Assembly (NCBI RefSeq): GCF_009674495.1
Contig: NZ_WKJN01000012.1
Location: forward strand, 1-64,000
Length of the DNA: 64,000 nt
Direction: 5' to 3'
Source of the DNA: Duganella alba
GTDB lineage: Bacteria; Pseudomonadota; Gammaproteobacteria; Burkholderiales; Burkholderiaceae_D
Shown: positions 24,736-35,994 of the stretch, one piece after another
How positions within the stretch are numbered: the first letter of the stretch is position 1
Layout of the letters: every line of letters starts with the position of its first letter
The notes under the pieces: model-generated
Told to the model about the DNA's origin: nothing
Databases searched by the model: none
What the model saw: the letters and a program-made list of their open reading frames with translations, nothing else
Made by a program: the position numbers and the translations under genes

Positions 24736-26034
24736 ATGACCGCATTGATTGCCCTGATCCGCAAAGATCTGATCCTGTACCTGCGCGACAAGCGCGCGCT
24801 GATGCTGCACCTGCTGATGCCGGTGGTGCTGGCCGCCTTCTTCGGTTCGCTGTTCGGCGGCAGTGGCGGCGGCGACAACACCAGCAAGCTGGACCTCGGA
24901 CTGGTGTTGCAGGACCAGTCCGCGCAAAGCCAGAAGATCGCCGCCGGCCTGAAGGCGGACAGCACCTTGAATATCATCGAACTGAGCCAGCAGGAGGCGC
25001 AGGCGAGTGTGCGCAGCGGCAAGCTGCCGGTGGCGGTGGTGATCCCGGCCGGCTTCGGCGAGGCCGCTTCCGCCGCGCTGTTCAGCGGCCGCAACAAGCC
25101 GGAGCTGCCGCTGTATTACGATCCGTCGCAATCGACTATGCTGGCGATGGTGAAGGGCATACTGACGCAGCACGTCATGCAGGTGACCAGCTCGTCCGTC
25201 ATGGGGGCGCAGGGCGGCCAGACCACCGACAAGTATCTGGCCGCATTGCCGGAGCCGGCCAAGCGTAGCGCCGAGGAGGCGCAGCTGGGCGACTTTCTCA
25301 CCAGCCTGAAAAAGTTCCAGGACCAGCGCGCCGCGACCACCACGCCGGCCGCCGGGAAAACCGAAGCGGCGGCCGGTGGCGGCATGAGTGTCCCGTACAC
25401 CACGCATGACGAAGGCCTGAGCAGCGGTCCCAAGTACAACGGCTACGCGCACTCGTTCGCCGGCATGGGCGTGCAGTTCATCCTGTTCATGGGGATCAAT
25501 CTCGGCATCAGCATCCTGCTGGAACAGCGCCTGGGCATCTGGAGCCGTTTGCTGGCCGCGCCGGTATCGCTGTCGACCATTATCATGAGCCGCGCCGCTG
25601 CCGGCGCCATCATCGCCACCGGATTGATGTGCGCGATGTTCGCCTGTGGCGTGCTGATCTTCAAGGTGCAGATCACCAGCATTGTCGGCTTCGTCGGCAT
25701 GGCGGTGTGCTTCGGTCTGATGACGGCGGCGTTCGGCCTGCTGATCGCCGCCTTCGGCAAGACGCCGGAAGCGGCGCGCGGCATCGCCACCTTCGCCACG
25801 TTGATCCTGGTGATGCTGGGCGGCGCCTGGGTGCCGTCGTTCGTGTTTCCGCAGTGGATGCAGACGGCGACGCTGATCGTGCCTACCCGCTGGGCGGTGG
25901 ACGGCCTGGACGCCGTCACCTGGCGCGGCCTCGGCCTGGATGGCGCGCTGCCGGCCATGGGCGTGCAACTGGCCTTTGCGGTGGTGTTCGGCGCGCTGGC
26001 CGTGTGGAAGTTCCTGAAAGACCAGCGCCGTTAA
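24736..26034 (+). CDS. ABC-2 type permease (YhfP/CcmB-like exporter subunit)
   Basis: A 432-residue ABC-2 permease. One N-terminal membrane segment (residues 20-38) is followed by a large extracytoplasmic domain of about 200 residues, then five C-terminal membrane segments. This is the ABC2_membrane_3 layout. It starts ten bases after its ATPase, so the two form an exporter half-pair acting as a dimer in the inner membrane. The C-terminal half contains the conserved A-R-G-I-A-T-F and the late P-T-R-W-A-V-D-G-L motif. It ends three bases from the convergent metH stop. Confidence 0.9.
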   Translation: MTALIALIRKDLILYLRDKRALMLHLLMPVVLAAFFGSLFGGSGGGDNTSKLDLGLVLQDQSAQSQKIAAGLKADSTLNIIELSQQEAQASVRSGKLPVAVVIPAGFGEAASAALFSGRNKPELPLYYDPSQSTMLAMVKGILTQHVMQVTSSSVMGAQGGQTTDKYLAALPEPAKRSAEEAQLGDFLTSLKKFQDQRAATTTPAAGKTEAAAGGGMSVPYTTHDEGLSSGPKYNGYAHSFAGMGVQFILFMGINLGISILLEQRLGIWSRLLAAPVSLSTIIMSRAAAGAIIATGLMCAMFACGVLIFKVQITSIVGFVGMAVCFGLMTAAFGLLIAAFGKTPEAARGIATFATLILVMLGGAWVPSFVFPQWMQTATLIVPTRWAVDGLDAVTWRGLGLDGALPAMGVQLAFAVVFGALAVWKFLKDQRR

Positions 26035-26037
26035 AAA

Positions 26038-29838
<3,801 letters not shown>

Positions 29839-29892
29839 TTAATATCTCTAAGGTCGTGGGGAGGCGCGCCGGAAGGCTGAGGGCGGTCTAAG

Positions 29893-29898
29893 ATTATA
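29893..29898 (-). promoter_or_regulatory. Probable -10 element for metH
   Basis: The minus strand reads TATAAT about 55 bases upstream of the metH ATG. Transcription would start near 29886, leaving a leader of roughly 48 bases, too short for a cobalamin or S-adenosylhomocysteine riboswitch. A clear -35 hexamer is not visible. Confidence 0.45.
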
Positions 29899-29954
29899 CG
29901 GCATCCCTGAATATGCTTCAGCGAACAGCCGCATCGCCGCAACAATCTGCTGTT

Positions 29955-30542
29955 TCAGCGCATGGCGAAGGTCAGGGCGTCGGAGAGGCGGTCGTTGCCC
30001 CAGTACATGGCGTCGCCGACGAAGAAGGTGGGGGCGCCGAACAGGTGGCGGGCGCGGGCTTCTTCGCTGCGGGCGCGCAGGCGGGCTTTGTTGTCGTCGG
30101 ATTGCGCCGCCGCCAGCAGGGCGGCTGCGTCCAGGCCGATGCTGGTCAGGATGGCGGCGATACAGTCCGGGCTGCCGATGTCCTCGTCATGCTCGAAGTT
30201 GGCCAGCATGGTGCGCGCGCAAAATTCCGCCATCCACGGCTGGTGCTCGCCCAGCAAGGCCACACGCGCCGCCAGCAGCGAGCGGCGCGGGAATTCGGAG
30301 GGCTGGCGCCACGGCAGGCCGTATTTGGCGCACTCGCGCGCCATGTCCGTCCACATATAGTCGCCCTTGTCCTTTTGCAGCACAAACGGCGAATTGTCCC
30401 AGCCCTGTTCCTTGAAGATCGGCCCCAGCAGGAACGGCTTCCACTGAACAATGACATCCCGCTGCCGCGCCAGACGCAACACGCTCAGGTAGCTATAGGT
30501 GCTGGCAAAGTCGAACCAGCAGGCGATTTCGGATGCGGGCAT
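29955..30542 (-). CDS. 2-hydroxychromene-2-carboxylate isomerase family protein (DsbA-like thiol enzyme)
   Basis: A 195-residue protein of the HCCA isomerase/kappa-class glutathione transferase family, which has a thioredoxin fold with a helical insertion. Visible features are the N-terminal W-F-D-F-A-S-T-Y-S-Y with the active-site serine in place of the DsbA C-x-x-C, K-P-F-L-L-G-P-I-F, and the cis-proline loop G-A-P-T-F-F-V-G. It has no signal peptide, so it is cytosolic. The characterised relative acts with glutathione in naphthalene breakdown, but no such pathway is encoded nearby, so the true substrate is unknown. Confidence 0.88.
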   Translation of the reverse strand: MPASEIACWFDFASTYSYLSVLRLARQRDVIVQWKPFLLGPIFKEQGWDNSPFVLQKDKGDYMWTDMARECAKYGLPWRQPSEFPRRSLLAARVALLGEHQPWMAEFCARTMLANFEHDEDIGSPDCIAAILTSIGLDAAALLAAAQSDDNKARLRARSEEARARHLFGAPTFFVGDAMYWGNDRLSDALTFAMR

Positions 30543-30589
30543 GGCTATCTCCTTTATACTTCCTTATTGGCACAATTCAGGAAGTTTAA

Positions 30590-31045
30590 ATGAATATCAC
30601 TTTGACCATGCGATTGATCTGCGCTGCTGGCGCATTGGGCCTGGCTTTGCAGGCGCAGGCGGAAAGCATCGCGTCGTCCGCGTCCAGCGCCGGTTCGGCG
30701 TCGAGCGGCAGCGTGTCCGATTCGCTGGCCGGTTCCAGCAACAGTTCGAACAAGAACAAGAAGGTGGCCGATGCGGATTACCGCATCATCGATATCGCCG
30801 CCACGCCGGATCACGCCGACCGCACCCGCGTCACCCTGCAGGCCGCCGATCCGGAGCAGCGCGTGGTGCTCGACCTGCCGCAAACCACGTTCGACAAGCA
30901 GCAGCTGGCCGTCGGCGATACGATGTACGCGCACAACCGCGTCTACGGCGTCGAGTTCGGCCGCGCCGACAATCGCCAGCCGTTCTATCTGGTGCTGGCC
31001 GATGAATGGTATGGTGAACTGGCTTCGCGTCCATTGAGCCTTTGA
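30590..31045 (+). CDS. Secreted Ser-rich protein, unknown function
   Basis: A 151-residue exported protein. A signal peptide covers residues 1-24 (cleavage after A-Q-A). A low-complexity Ser/Ala/Gly/Asn stretch of about 35 residues (S-A-S-S-G-S-V-S-D-S-L) follows, then a compact C-terminal domain with V-V-L-D-L-P-Q-T-T and F-Y-L-V-L-A-D-E-W. No family is recognised. Its TGA overlaps the TTG start of the next gene (TTGA), which couples it to the DUF2145 protein and suggests joint export and function. Confidence 0.75.
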   Translation: MNITLTMRLICAAGALGLALQAQAESIASSASSAGSASSGSVSDSLAGSSNSSNKNKKVADADYRIIDIAATPDHADRTRVTLQAADPEQRVVLDLPQTTFDKQQLAVGDTMYAHNRVYGVEFGRADNRQPFYLVLADEWYGELASRPLSL

Positions 31046-31917
31046 AATTCCTCCGCGCGCTGGTGCTGGGACTGCTGCTGGCGGCAGGCTCGGCGCAGGC
31101 ATCCTCGTCGCAGTTCTGCGACCGCTCGCATGAGCTGACAGCCGCCGAGCAGGACCGCCTGCTGCGCTTTGCGGCCGTGCTGCGTGACGAACTGGCCGCG
31201 AACGATGACGGCGTGGCGCTGGTCAGCCGTTCCGGGCTGGACCTGTCGCGCTTCCATATCCGCTATTCGCATGCCGCGCTGGCGTGGCGCTCGGAGCAGG
31301 GACTGTGGGCCGCGCGCCAGCTGTACTACGCCTGCGATGAACACCGTCCGCGCATTTACGATCAGGGTCTAGCCGGCTTCGCCATGGGCACCGACGATCC
31401 CGAACTTGGTTACATCAGCATCGTGCGCTTGCCGCCGCAGCCTTTGCTGGACACCTCGCGCGCGCTGCATCTGCTGGCGGCGCAGTACAGCGCCAATGCT
31501 TACGCTTACAGCGTGCGCTACCAGAACTGCAATCAGTGGCTGATCGAGATGCTGGCCGCCGGCTGGGGCGAGCTGCCGGACGGCGAGGATTTGCGCGAAC
31601 GCGCGCAACAATGGCTGCGCGATGAGCACTATGCGCCGGAGCCGGTCGAAATCAGTTCGCGCTGGTGGATGCTGGCCTCGTATTTCGTGCCGCTGGTGCA
31701 TCTGGACGATCATCCGGACGAGGACCGCGCCGCGCTCACATTGCACATCAGTCTGCCCGGCACATTGGAGACTTTCGTCCACGCGCGCTTTCCGCAAAGC
31801 CAGCGGGTGGAACTGTGCCACGACGACCGTCAGATCGTCATCCATCGCGGCTGGACGCCGATTGCCGATGGCTGCCAGCCCGCCGAGGGCGACCGCGTCA
31901 TCTCGCTGGCCGACTGA
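31042..31917 (+). CDS. DUF2145 family secreted protein
   Basis: A 291-residue exported protein starting at a TTG that overlaps the previous stop. The signal peptide ends after A-Q-A (about residue 22). The mature part opens with S-Q-F-C-D-R and continues with V-A-L-V-S-R-S-G-L-D-L-S-R-F and R-Y-S-H-A, then Y-Q-N-C-N-Q-W near residue 155. This matches my recollection of DUF2145. The S-H and N-C-N-Q-W segments resemble the His and Cys regions of papain-fold amidases, which is only a suggestion. Its last 20 bases overlap the convergent FkbM gene. Confidence 0.75.
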   Translation: MKFLRALVLGLLLAAGSAQASSSQFCDRSHELTAAEQDRLLRFAAVLRDELAANDDGVALVSRSGLDLSRFHIRYSHAALAWRSEQGLWAARQLYYACDEHRPRIYDQGLAGFAMGTDDPELGYISIVRLPPQPLLDTSRALHLLAAQYSANAYAYSVRYQNCNQWLIEMLAAGWGELPDGEDLRERAQQWLRDEHYAPEPVEISSRWWMLASYFVPLVHLDDHPDEDRAALTLHISLPGTLETFVHARFPQSQRVELCHDDRQIVIHRGWTPIADGCQPAEGDRVISLAD

Positions 31918-32587
31918 TTCGCTTGCGCCATGCGGCGCTGTTCGAATGCAGATTGGGAAACGCCGCAGCGCGCACATAGCAATCGTCGATAAACACCGCC
32001 GTCACAAACACAAAGCCGCGCGCTTCCAGAAAACGGCGGATGTCCACGCGCGCCGGCTGGTGATTATGCTCGACGGTGATGACGTTGAAGGTATGTTCAT
32101 CGAAGGGAAAACTCTGTAACAGCAGCAGCTCGCTGCCTTCCGTATCCAGGCTCCAGTAGTCGATGACCGGCGGCGCCTGCGCCAGCGTCAGTGCGGTAGC
32201 GATGGTCATGGTGCGCTTGGTGACCAGCGGCGGAATGCCGGCCGCGTCCACCGGCAGGCGCTGGTTTTTGATGGCGAATGCCAGTTGGCCCGGATCGAAG
32301 GCGTTCAGCAGGCCGCCCAGCGTGCCTGCCGCCTCCAGGAAGGGCAGATCGGCCACGCGGTCGTACAGACAGGCGTTGAGGCAAGTGCAGCGGCGCGCGC
32401 GTATCAGTTTGTCGTAGAAGCCTGTATTCGGTTCGACGCACAGGCCACGCCAGCCGAAGGCGCGTTCCAGCAGTTCCGTGTTGCTGCTGCGGATGCCGTC
32501 GGCAGCGCCTGTGTCGAGGAAAAAGCCATCGCGCTTGCCGTTCAACAGTTGCAGCACCAGATGGTCCTGTCCGAATTGGGAGGGCAT
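31898..32587 (-). CDS. FkbM family methyltransferase
   Basis: A 229-residue SAM-dependent O-methyltransferase. The SAM-binding region is F-F-L-D-T-G-A-A-D-G-I followed by L-C-V-E-P-N, typical of FkbM; a late S-L-D-T-E-G-S-E and V-E-H-N complete the domain. The ATG at 32587 is preferred: it follows GGGAA and lies 8 bases after the upstream oxygenase stop; a start at 32632 would overlap that gene. Third gene of the repeat-protein/oxygenase/methyltransferase operon. FkbM enzymes methylate sugars, polyketides or peptides; the substrate here is unknown but may be the operon's first product. Confidence 0.88.
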   Translation of the reverse strand: MPSQFGQDHLVLQLLNGKRDGFFLDTGAADGIRSSNTELLERAFGWRGLCVEPNTGFYDKLIRARRCTCLNACLYDRVADLPFLEAAGTLGGLLNAFDPGQLAFAIKNQRLPVDAAGIPPLVTKRTMTIATALTLAQAPPVIDYWSLDTEGSELLLLQSFPFDEHTFNVITVEHNHQPARVDIRRFLEARGFVFVTAVFIDDCYVRAAAFPNLHSNSAAWRKRISRPAR

Positions 32588-32595
32588 GGCGTTCC

Positions 32596-33873
32596 CTATG
32601 CGCGATGGCGGCTGAAGGCGTGCGAACGCCATGCGCTGGTCTGCCGGCCCCAGCGGGACTCAAGGTCCGGACGGCTGGTCAAGGTGCGGTGCAGCTCGTC
32701 GTTTTCGCGATGGCCGTATAGCATGGTGACGTTGATGCGGTGGTTCTCGAAGCCGGGCTTGAAATGCACTTCGTGCGTGCCGTGGAACAGGTCCGAGTTG
32801 AACATCACGCAGCGGTTCTGGCGATAGGGAACGTAGGTTTCCTGTGCATGGTTCTCGCGCAGGAAGGCCTTGATGATGTCGGTCCGGCCGTTGTAGGTGT
32901 GGAAGTCCCATGTCTGCGGCGCATCGACGTCGTAGATCTTCATGCCGCCGGTTGCCGGGTCGAGGTTGCAGGCATCGGGTGTCAGCCAGAAGTTGACGTT
33001 GACGGCGGCGAAGTCGGCGTGCAGGTTGACATCGGCCGGCAGGTCGCCGGCGTTTTTAAAGCCCCATATCTGGCGCAGCGGGTAGCGTGGCGTGATCACG
33101 CGCGGCAGGGCGGCCTTCAGTTCTTCGGCGACTTGCAGCAGCAGTGCGCAGTTGAAGCCGTCCTGGAAGAATGCGCCGAAGCGGCCGAAGGCGTAACGGA
33201 TGCCGGTCCACACGGTGGCCTGCATGGCGAAGCGATGCAGGCCTGCCAGTGCCTGCGGTGTGAGGAAATCGTCGATGACTACCAGGCCTTCGCCGCGATC
33301 GAGGAAGCGCTCCTCGATTTCGCGTGGGCTCCAGTTGGGCGAGAGCGCGCGTTCGACGCGGCCGACTTCCGGCAAGTGCACGATGCGGTTGTAGACGTTG
33401 CCGATCAGCGCGCGTTCGGCGCCGCTCAGGACTTTGCGGTCTTCTTCATGAAGGTGGCCGGCCAGATCGCGATAGGTCTGGATAATGGCGTCGAATTGCG
33501 GCGGCAGCAAATTCAGGCTGCGCAGGTAGGCAAACTGTCCGGCGTCGTGCCGCAGTTTGCTGACGGTGAGGAAGTCGCGCGGCACGCGCGGCAGTAGTTC
33601 GTTTTCGTCCGTTTGCTGCGGATACCAGGGACTGCGCCAGCGGTAGGCCAGCAGTTTGCCCAACTGTTCCATCAGCGGGAAGTCACCACGCTCCATGGCG
33701 CGCTCCAGTTCGAACTGGGCCCACTGGAAGGAATGCTTGCCGCTGGCCAGTTCCGCGCGCCAGGTTTCGTGTGCGAGGTTGATGCGGCCGTTTTTCAGTA
33801 GCGCCAGGATCTGGGCATGGCGGTCGTCTACGTTATCTGCCGGCGCGGGAGCGAGCATTTCAGCGAGGTTCAT
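32596..33873 (-). CDS. 2-oxoglutarate/Fe(II)-dependent oxygenase with N-terminal helical domain
   Basis: A 425-residue protein. Residues 1-180 are mostly alpha-helical and may form a TPR-like or substrate-binding domain. From about 195 on it resembles prolyl-4-hydroxylase-like dioxygenases. A facial triad is visible: H285-x-D287 in N-L-H-A-D-F, then a distal H364 or H367 in D-L-F-H-G-T-H-E-V, with R379 (E-N-H-R-I-N-V-T) to bind 2-oxoglutarate. It starts at 33873 in an ATGA overlap with the repeat protein stop, so the two are made together. Hydroxylation of that protein is an inference. Confidence 0.82.
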   Translation of the reverse strand: MNLAEMLAPAPADNVDDRHAQILALLKNGRINLAHETWRAELASGKHSFQWAQFELERAMERGDFPLMEQLGKLLAYRWRSPWYPQQTDENELLPRVPRDFLTVSKLRHDAGQFAYLRSLNLLPPQFDAIIQTYRDLAGHLHEEDRKVLSGAERALIGNVYNRIVHLPEVGRVERALSPNWSPREIEERFLDRGEGLVVIDDFLTPQALAGLHRFAMQATVWTGIRYAFGRFGAFFQDGFNCALLLQVAEELKAALPRVITPRYPLRQIWGFKNAGDLPADVNLHADFAAVNVNFWLTPDACNLDPATGGMKIYDVDAPQTWDFHTYNGRTDIIKAFLRENHAQETYVPYRQNRCVMFNSDLFHGTHEVHFKPGFENHRINVTMLYGHRENDELHRTLTSRPDLESRWGRQTSAWRSHAFSRHRA

Positions 33874-34778
33874 CGCTGCTCGCTTTCAAGCTCGGTCCAG
33901 AACGCGTCCAGCGCGCCGGCGCGGATCAGTTGTCTTGCGTAGCTGGTCAGCGCCTCCAGTGTGATGACCACGTGGCTGGTGCCGAGGAAGCGTTCGGTGT
34001 TCAGCGTGGTGGCGGTGGTGATCGGCGAGCGTGTCATGCCGGTATGTGTGAATGGCGTGGTGCTGGGATGTGTCTTGTCGGTGGTGTCGGTGATGTAGGT
34101 CTTCCAGGTGATCGCGGTCAGGGTGCTGTTCTGGTCTGTGCCGGTGCTGTCGGTGCCTGTGCTGTCCGTGCCCGTGATGCCTGTGCCGGTGCTATCGGTG
34201 GCATCGGTTCCTGTGGCATCGGTGCCAGTGCCCGTGGCGTCGGTGCCCGTTGCGTCCGTGCCCGTGCTGTCGGTGGCGTCATCGGTGCCGGTGGTATCGG
34301 TTGCGTCATCCGTGCCGGTGGCGTCGGTGGCATCGTCGGTGCCGTCTTCGCCGATCTGGTGCCAGTGGCCGAAGATGGCTTGCAGCCAGTCGTTATCGAG
34401 CCGGATGCGCACCTTGTCGTTCAAGGCGAAATGCGACAGCGCGGACACCACATGATGCGCGCGCTGCTCCACCACGGCCACTGAAAAATCCCGCACGAAG
34501 GATTCCTGCGTGATCGTCGTGCCGTCGCTGCGCATCGAATAATCCCTGAACCACGAGATCAGGTAATTATTGGCCAGACAGGAATAGATCAGGTAATTCA
34601 TCGCCGCCGCTTCCTCCGGTGCGATGCGCTTGCCGCCGATGTATTCGGCGGTAATCTGCGTGGGATCGGTGATGAATTGTTCGCGCAGCAGGAAATCCGA
34701 TGCCAGCGCGCGGAACAGCGCGTCGAGACGCCGTTGCAGCGCCAGCTGTTTCCTTGAACCAGTGTTGATGGCGACCAT
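33870..34778 (-). CDS. Thr/Asp-repeat protein with RiPP-leader-like N-terminus
   Basis: A 302-residue protein of no recognised family, first gene of a three-gene operon; GAGGAGG lies just before its ATG. Residues 1-140 are helical, and the segment A-L-F-R-A-L-A-S-D-F-L-L-R-E-Q-F with I-T-D-P recalls NHLP/Os1348-type RiPP leader regions. Residues 146-215 are a degenerate repeat of G-T-D, D-A-T-D and T-G-T-D units. Residues 216-260 are Thr-rich, and 261-302 form a final helical segment. No signal peptide or cysteine cluster is present. It may be the substrate of the coupled oxygenase and FkbM methyltransferase, or a scaffold. Confidence 0.8.
   Translation of the reverse strand: MVAINTGSRKQLALQRRLDALFRALASDFLLREQFITDPTQITAEYIGGKRIAPEEAAAMNYLIYSCLANNYLISWFRDYSMRSDGTTITQESFVRDFSVAVVEQRAHHVVSALSHFALNDKVRIRLDNDWLQAIFGHWHQIGEDGTDDATDATGTDDATDTTGTDDATDSTGTDATGTDATGTGTDATGTDATDSTGTGITGTDSTGTDSTGTDQNSTLTAITWKTYITDTTDKTHPSTTPFTHTGMTRSPITTATTLNTERFLGTSHVVITLEALTSYARQLIRAGALDAFWTELESEQR
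34134..34343 (-). repeat. In-frame Thr/Asp/Gly coding repeat
   Basis: This 210-base tract encodes residues 146-215 of the repeat protein as degenerate 9- to 12-base units, giving G-T-D-A-T, G-T-D-D-A-T-D and G-T-D-S-T. On the plus strand it reads as variations of GTGCCGGTG and GTGGCATCGGTG. Unit length and sequence vary by whole codons, so selection acts on the protein. Such tracts can gain or lose units by slippage. Confidence 0.85.
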
Positions 34779-34844
34779 GATGCCTCCTCAATGACATTGA
34801 TTGAGGATCAATTCTGGGTCTTTAAGCGGCGGGAAGATTTGATA

Positions 34845-34877
34845 CAGCCCAAGCATACGCGATGTATGCCTGGGCTG
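34845..34877 (-). terminator. Hairpin between nitroreductase and the repeat-protein operon
   Basis: CAGCCCA and TGGGCTG (34845-34851/34871-34877), continued by GCATAC and GTATGC, form a 13-bp stem with one mismatch and a 5-base loop. It lies just after the nitroreductase stop on the minus strand. No T-run follows, so it may be a Rho-dependent or weak terminator or an mRNA-stabilising hairpin. It separates the nitroreductase from the operon below. Confidence 0.45.
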
Positions 34878-34882
34878 CGGTA

Positions 34883-35521
34883 TTACGCCAGTTCGGTGAT
34901 GAACTTGTCGTGCGGACGGCGCACTTTTTTCAGGTTGACCAGCCAGTCGCTGTCCTGCTTGCGGTAGCCCAGCGGCAGGATCACCACGCTGCGCAGGTTG
35001 CGTTCCTTCAGCGACAGGATCTGGTCCACGGCGGCGGGATCGAAGCCTTCCATCGGCGTGCTGTCCACGCCTTCGGCGGCGGCCGCCACCAATGCCACGC
35101 CCAGGCCGATGTAGGCCTGGCGTGCGGCGGCGTCAAAGTTGGCCTGCTCGGTGCGGGCGGCGATGATGCCGTGCAGCTGCTTGCGATACGCTTCCCAGCC
35201 TTCGTTGACGAAGCCGCGCACTTCGTTGGTGTAGTCGAACGCGGCGTCGATGCGCGCCGGGGTGATGTTGTCCCAGGCCGCGAACACCAGCAGGTGCGAG
35301 GCGTCGGTCACTTGCGACTGGTTCCACGCCACTTCGCGGATCTTGGCGCGCAGTTCAGGATTCTTTACCACGAACACTTCAAACGGTTGCAGGCCGCTGG
35401 AGGTTGGCGCCAGGCGGATCGCTTCCAGAATGCGGTTCAGCTTGTCGTCGTCCAGCTTCTTGGTGGCGTCGAAGCTTTTGGTGGCGTAGCGCCAGTTCAG
35501 GTGTTCAATCACATTGCTCAT
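34883..35521 (-). CDS. NAD(P)H-dependent nitroreductase (NfsB type)
   Basis: A 212-residue flavin reductase of the nitroreductase family, close in layout to oxygen-insensitive NfsB. FMN-binding features are W-R-Y-A-T-K-S-F near residue 10, the A-P-T-S-S-G-L-Q-P-F motif at about 38-47, and the C-terminal G-Y-R. It reduces quinones or nitro compounds using NAD(P)H, working as a cytosolic dimer. AGGAA precedes the ATG. It is divergent from a MerR regulator, and the intergenic region carries a MerR-type promoter reading into this gene, so it is probably the regulator's target. Confidence 0.92.
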   Translation of the reverse strand: MSNVIEHLNWRYATKSFDATKKLDDDKLNRILEAIRLAPTSSGLQPFEVFVVKNPELRAKIREVAWNQSQVTDASHLLVFAAWDNITPARIDAAFDYTNEVRGFVNEGWEAYRKQLHGIIAARTEQANFDAAARQAYIGLGVALVAAAAEGVDSTPMEGFDPAAVDQILSLKERNLRSVVILPLGYRKQDSDWLVNLKKVRRPHDKFITELA

Positions 35522-35575
35522 ATCGATATTCCTTTATGTAATGGGCTGCTTCAGCAGACTCAGGCAGACCATCTT

Positions 35576-35606
35576 ATAATAAGTTTCAAGTCAACTTGAG
35601 GGTCAA
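35576..35606 (-). promoter_or_regulatory. MerR-type promoter and operator for the nitroreductase
   Basis: On the minus strand, a -35 TTGACC (35606-35601) and a -10 TATTAT (35581-35576) are separated by 19 bases, two more than the optimum. The spacer contains the perfect dyad TCAAGT-CA-ACTTGA (plus-strand 35586-35599). An over-long spacer with a central palindrome is the classic MerR-activated arrangement. The dyad strongly resembles the SoxR box core, though the regulator is not SoxR. Confidence 0.75.
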
Positions 35607-35613
35607 GCGAAAA

Positions 35614-35994
35614 ATGAAGATCGGTGAATTAGCCCGAAAGTCAGGCATTGCTGCCTCCGCCATTCGGTTTTATGAAGAGCAGGGATTGCTGGCGCCGATC
35701 TCGCGCACCGCGTCCGGTTATCGCGAATACGCCAGCAATGCGCCGGATCGGCTGAAGCTGATCCAGGGCGCAAAGAAATTAGGATTCTCGTTGGAGGTGA
35801 TACGCAGCATGCTCGACGAGAATGGCAAGTGTTCGTTCGAAAAGACGATGGAACAGTCCGCCATTCTGCTGCGTGAAATCGAAGCCCAGCAGGAAGCGCT
35901 GGAGCGGCGCCGGCAGTCGCTGCTGATCCTGCGCGCCACGCTGCTCGACTATCCGAATCAGGAACCGTGTCGTCACAGCGTGTCGATCAACTGA
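35614..35994 (+). CDS. MerR family transcriptional regulator
   Basis: A 126-residue regulator. The N-terminal winged helix-turn-helix (M-K-I-G-E-L-A-R-K-S-G, then R-F-Y-E-E-Q-G-L-L) and a dimerisation coiled coil (about 85-115) are clear. The ATG at 35614 is preferred over the TTG at 35596, which lies inside the operator. Only two cysteines are present (G-K-C-S-F and E-P-C-R-H), and the SoxR iron-sulfur cluster C-x2-C-x-C-x5-C is absent, so the inducer is unknown. It most likely activates the divergent nitroreductase by untwisting its 19-bp-spacer promoter and represses itself. Confidence 0.9.
   Translation: MKIGELARKSGIAASAIRFYEEQGLLAPISRTASGYREYASNAPDRLKLIQGAKKLGFSLEVIRSMLDENGKCSFEKTMEQSAILLREIEAQQEALERRRQSLLILRATLLDYPNQEPCRHSVSIN

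Noticed and set aside
29839..29954. Possible S-adenosylhomocysteine or cobalamin riboswitch upstream of metH.
   Set aside because: The predicted leader is about 48 bases and none of the conserved riboswitch sequence blocks is visible.
34134..34343. Possible CRISPR-like or tandem repeat array.
   Set aside because: Units are short, degenerate and vary by whole codons inside one reading frame; there are no spacers of constant length and no cas genes.
33930..34484. Plus-strand frames over the Thr/Asp tract, one giving Ser-Val-Pro-Val repeats.
   Set aside because: The minus frame has a strong ribosome site, non-repetitive flanking domains and ATGA coupling to the oxygenase. The plus frames are shadows of its repeat.
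35614..35994. SoxR identity for the MerR regulator, suggested by the SoxR-like operator.
   Set aside because: The four clustered cysteines that bind the SoxR iron-sulfur cluster are absent.
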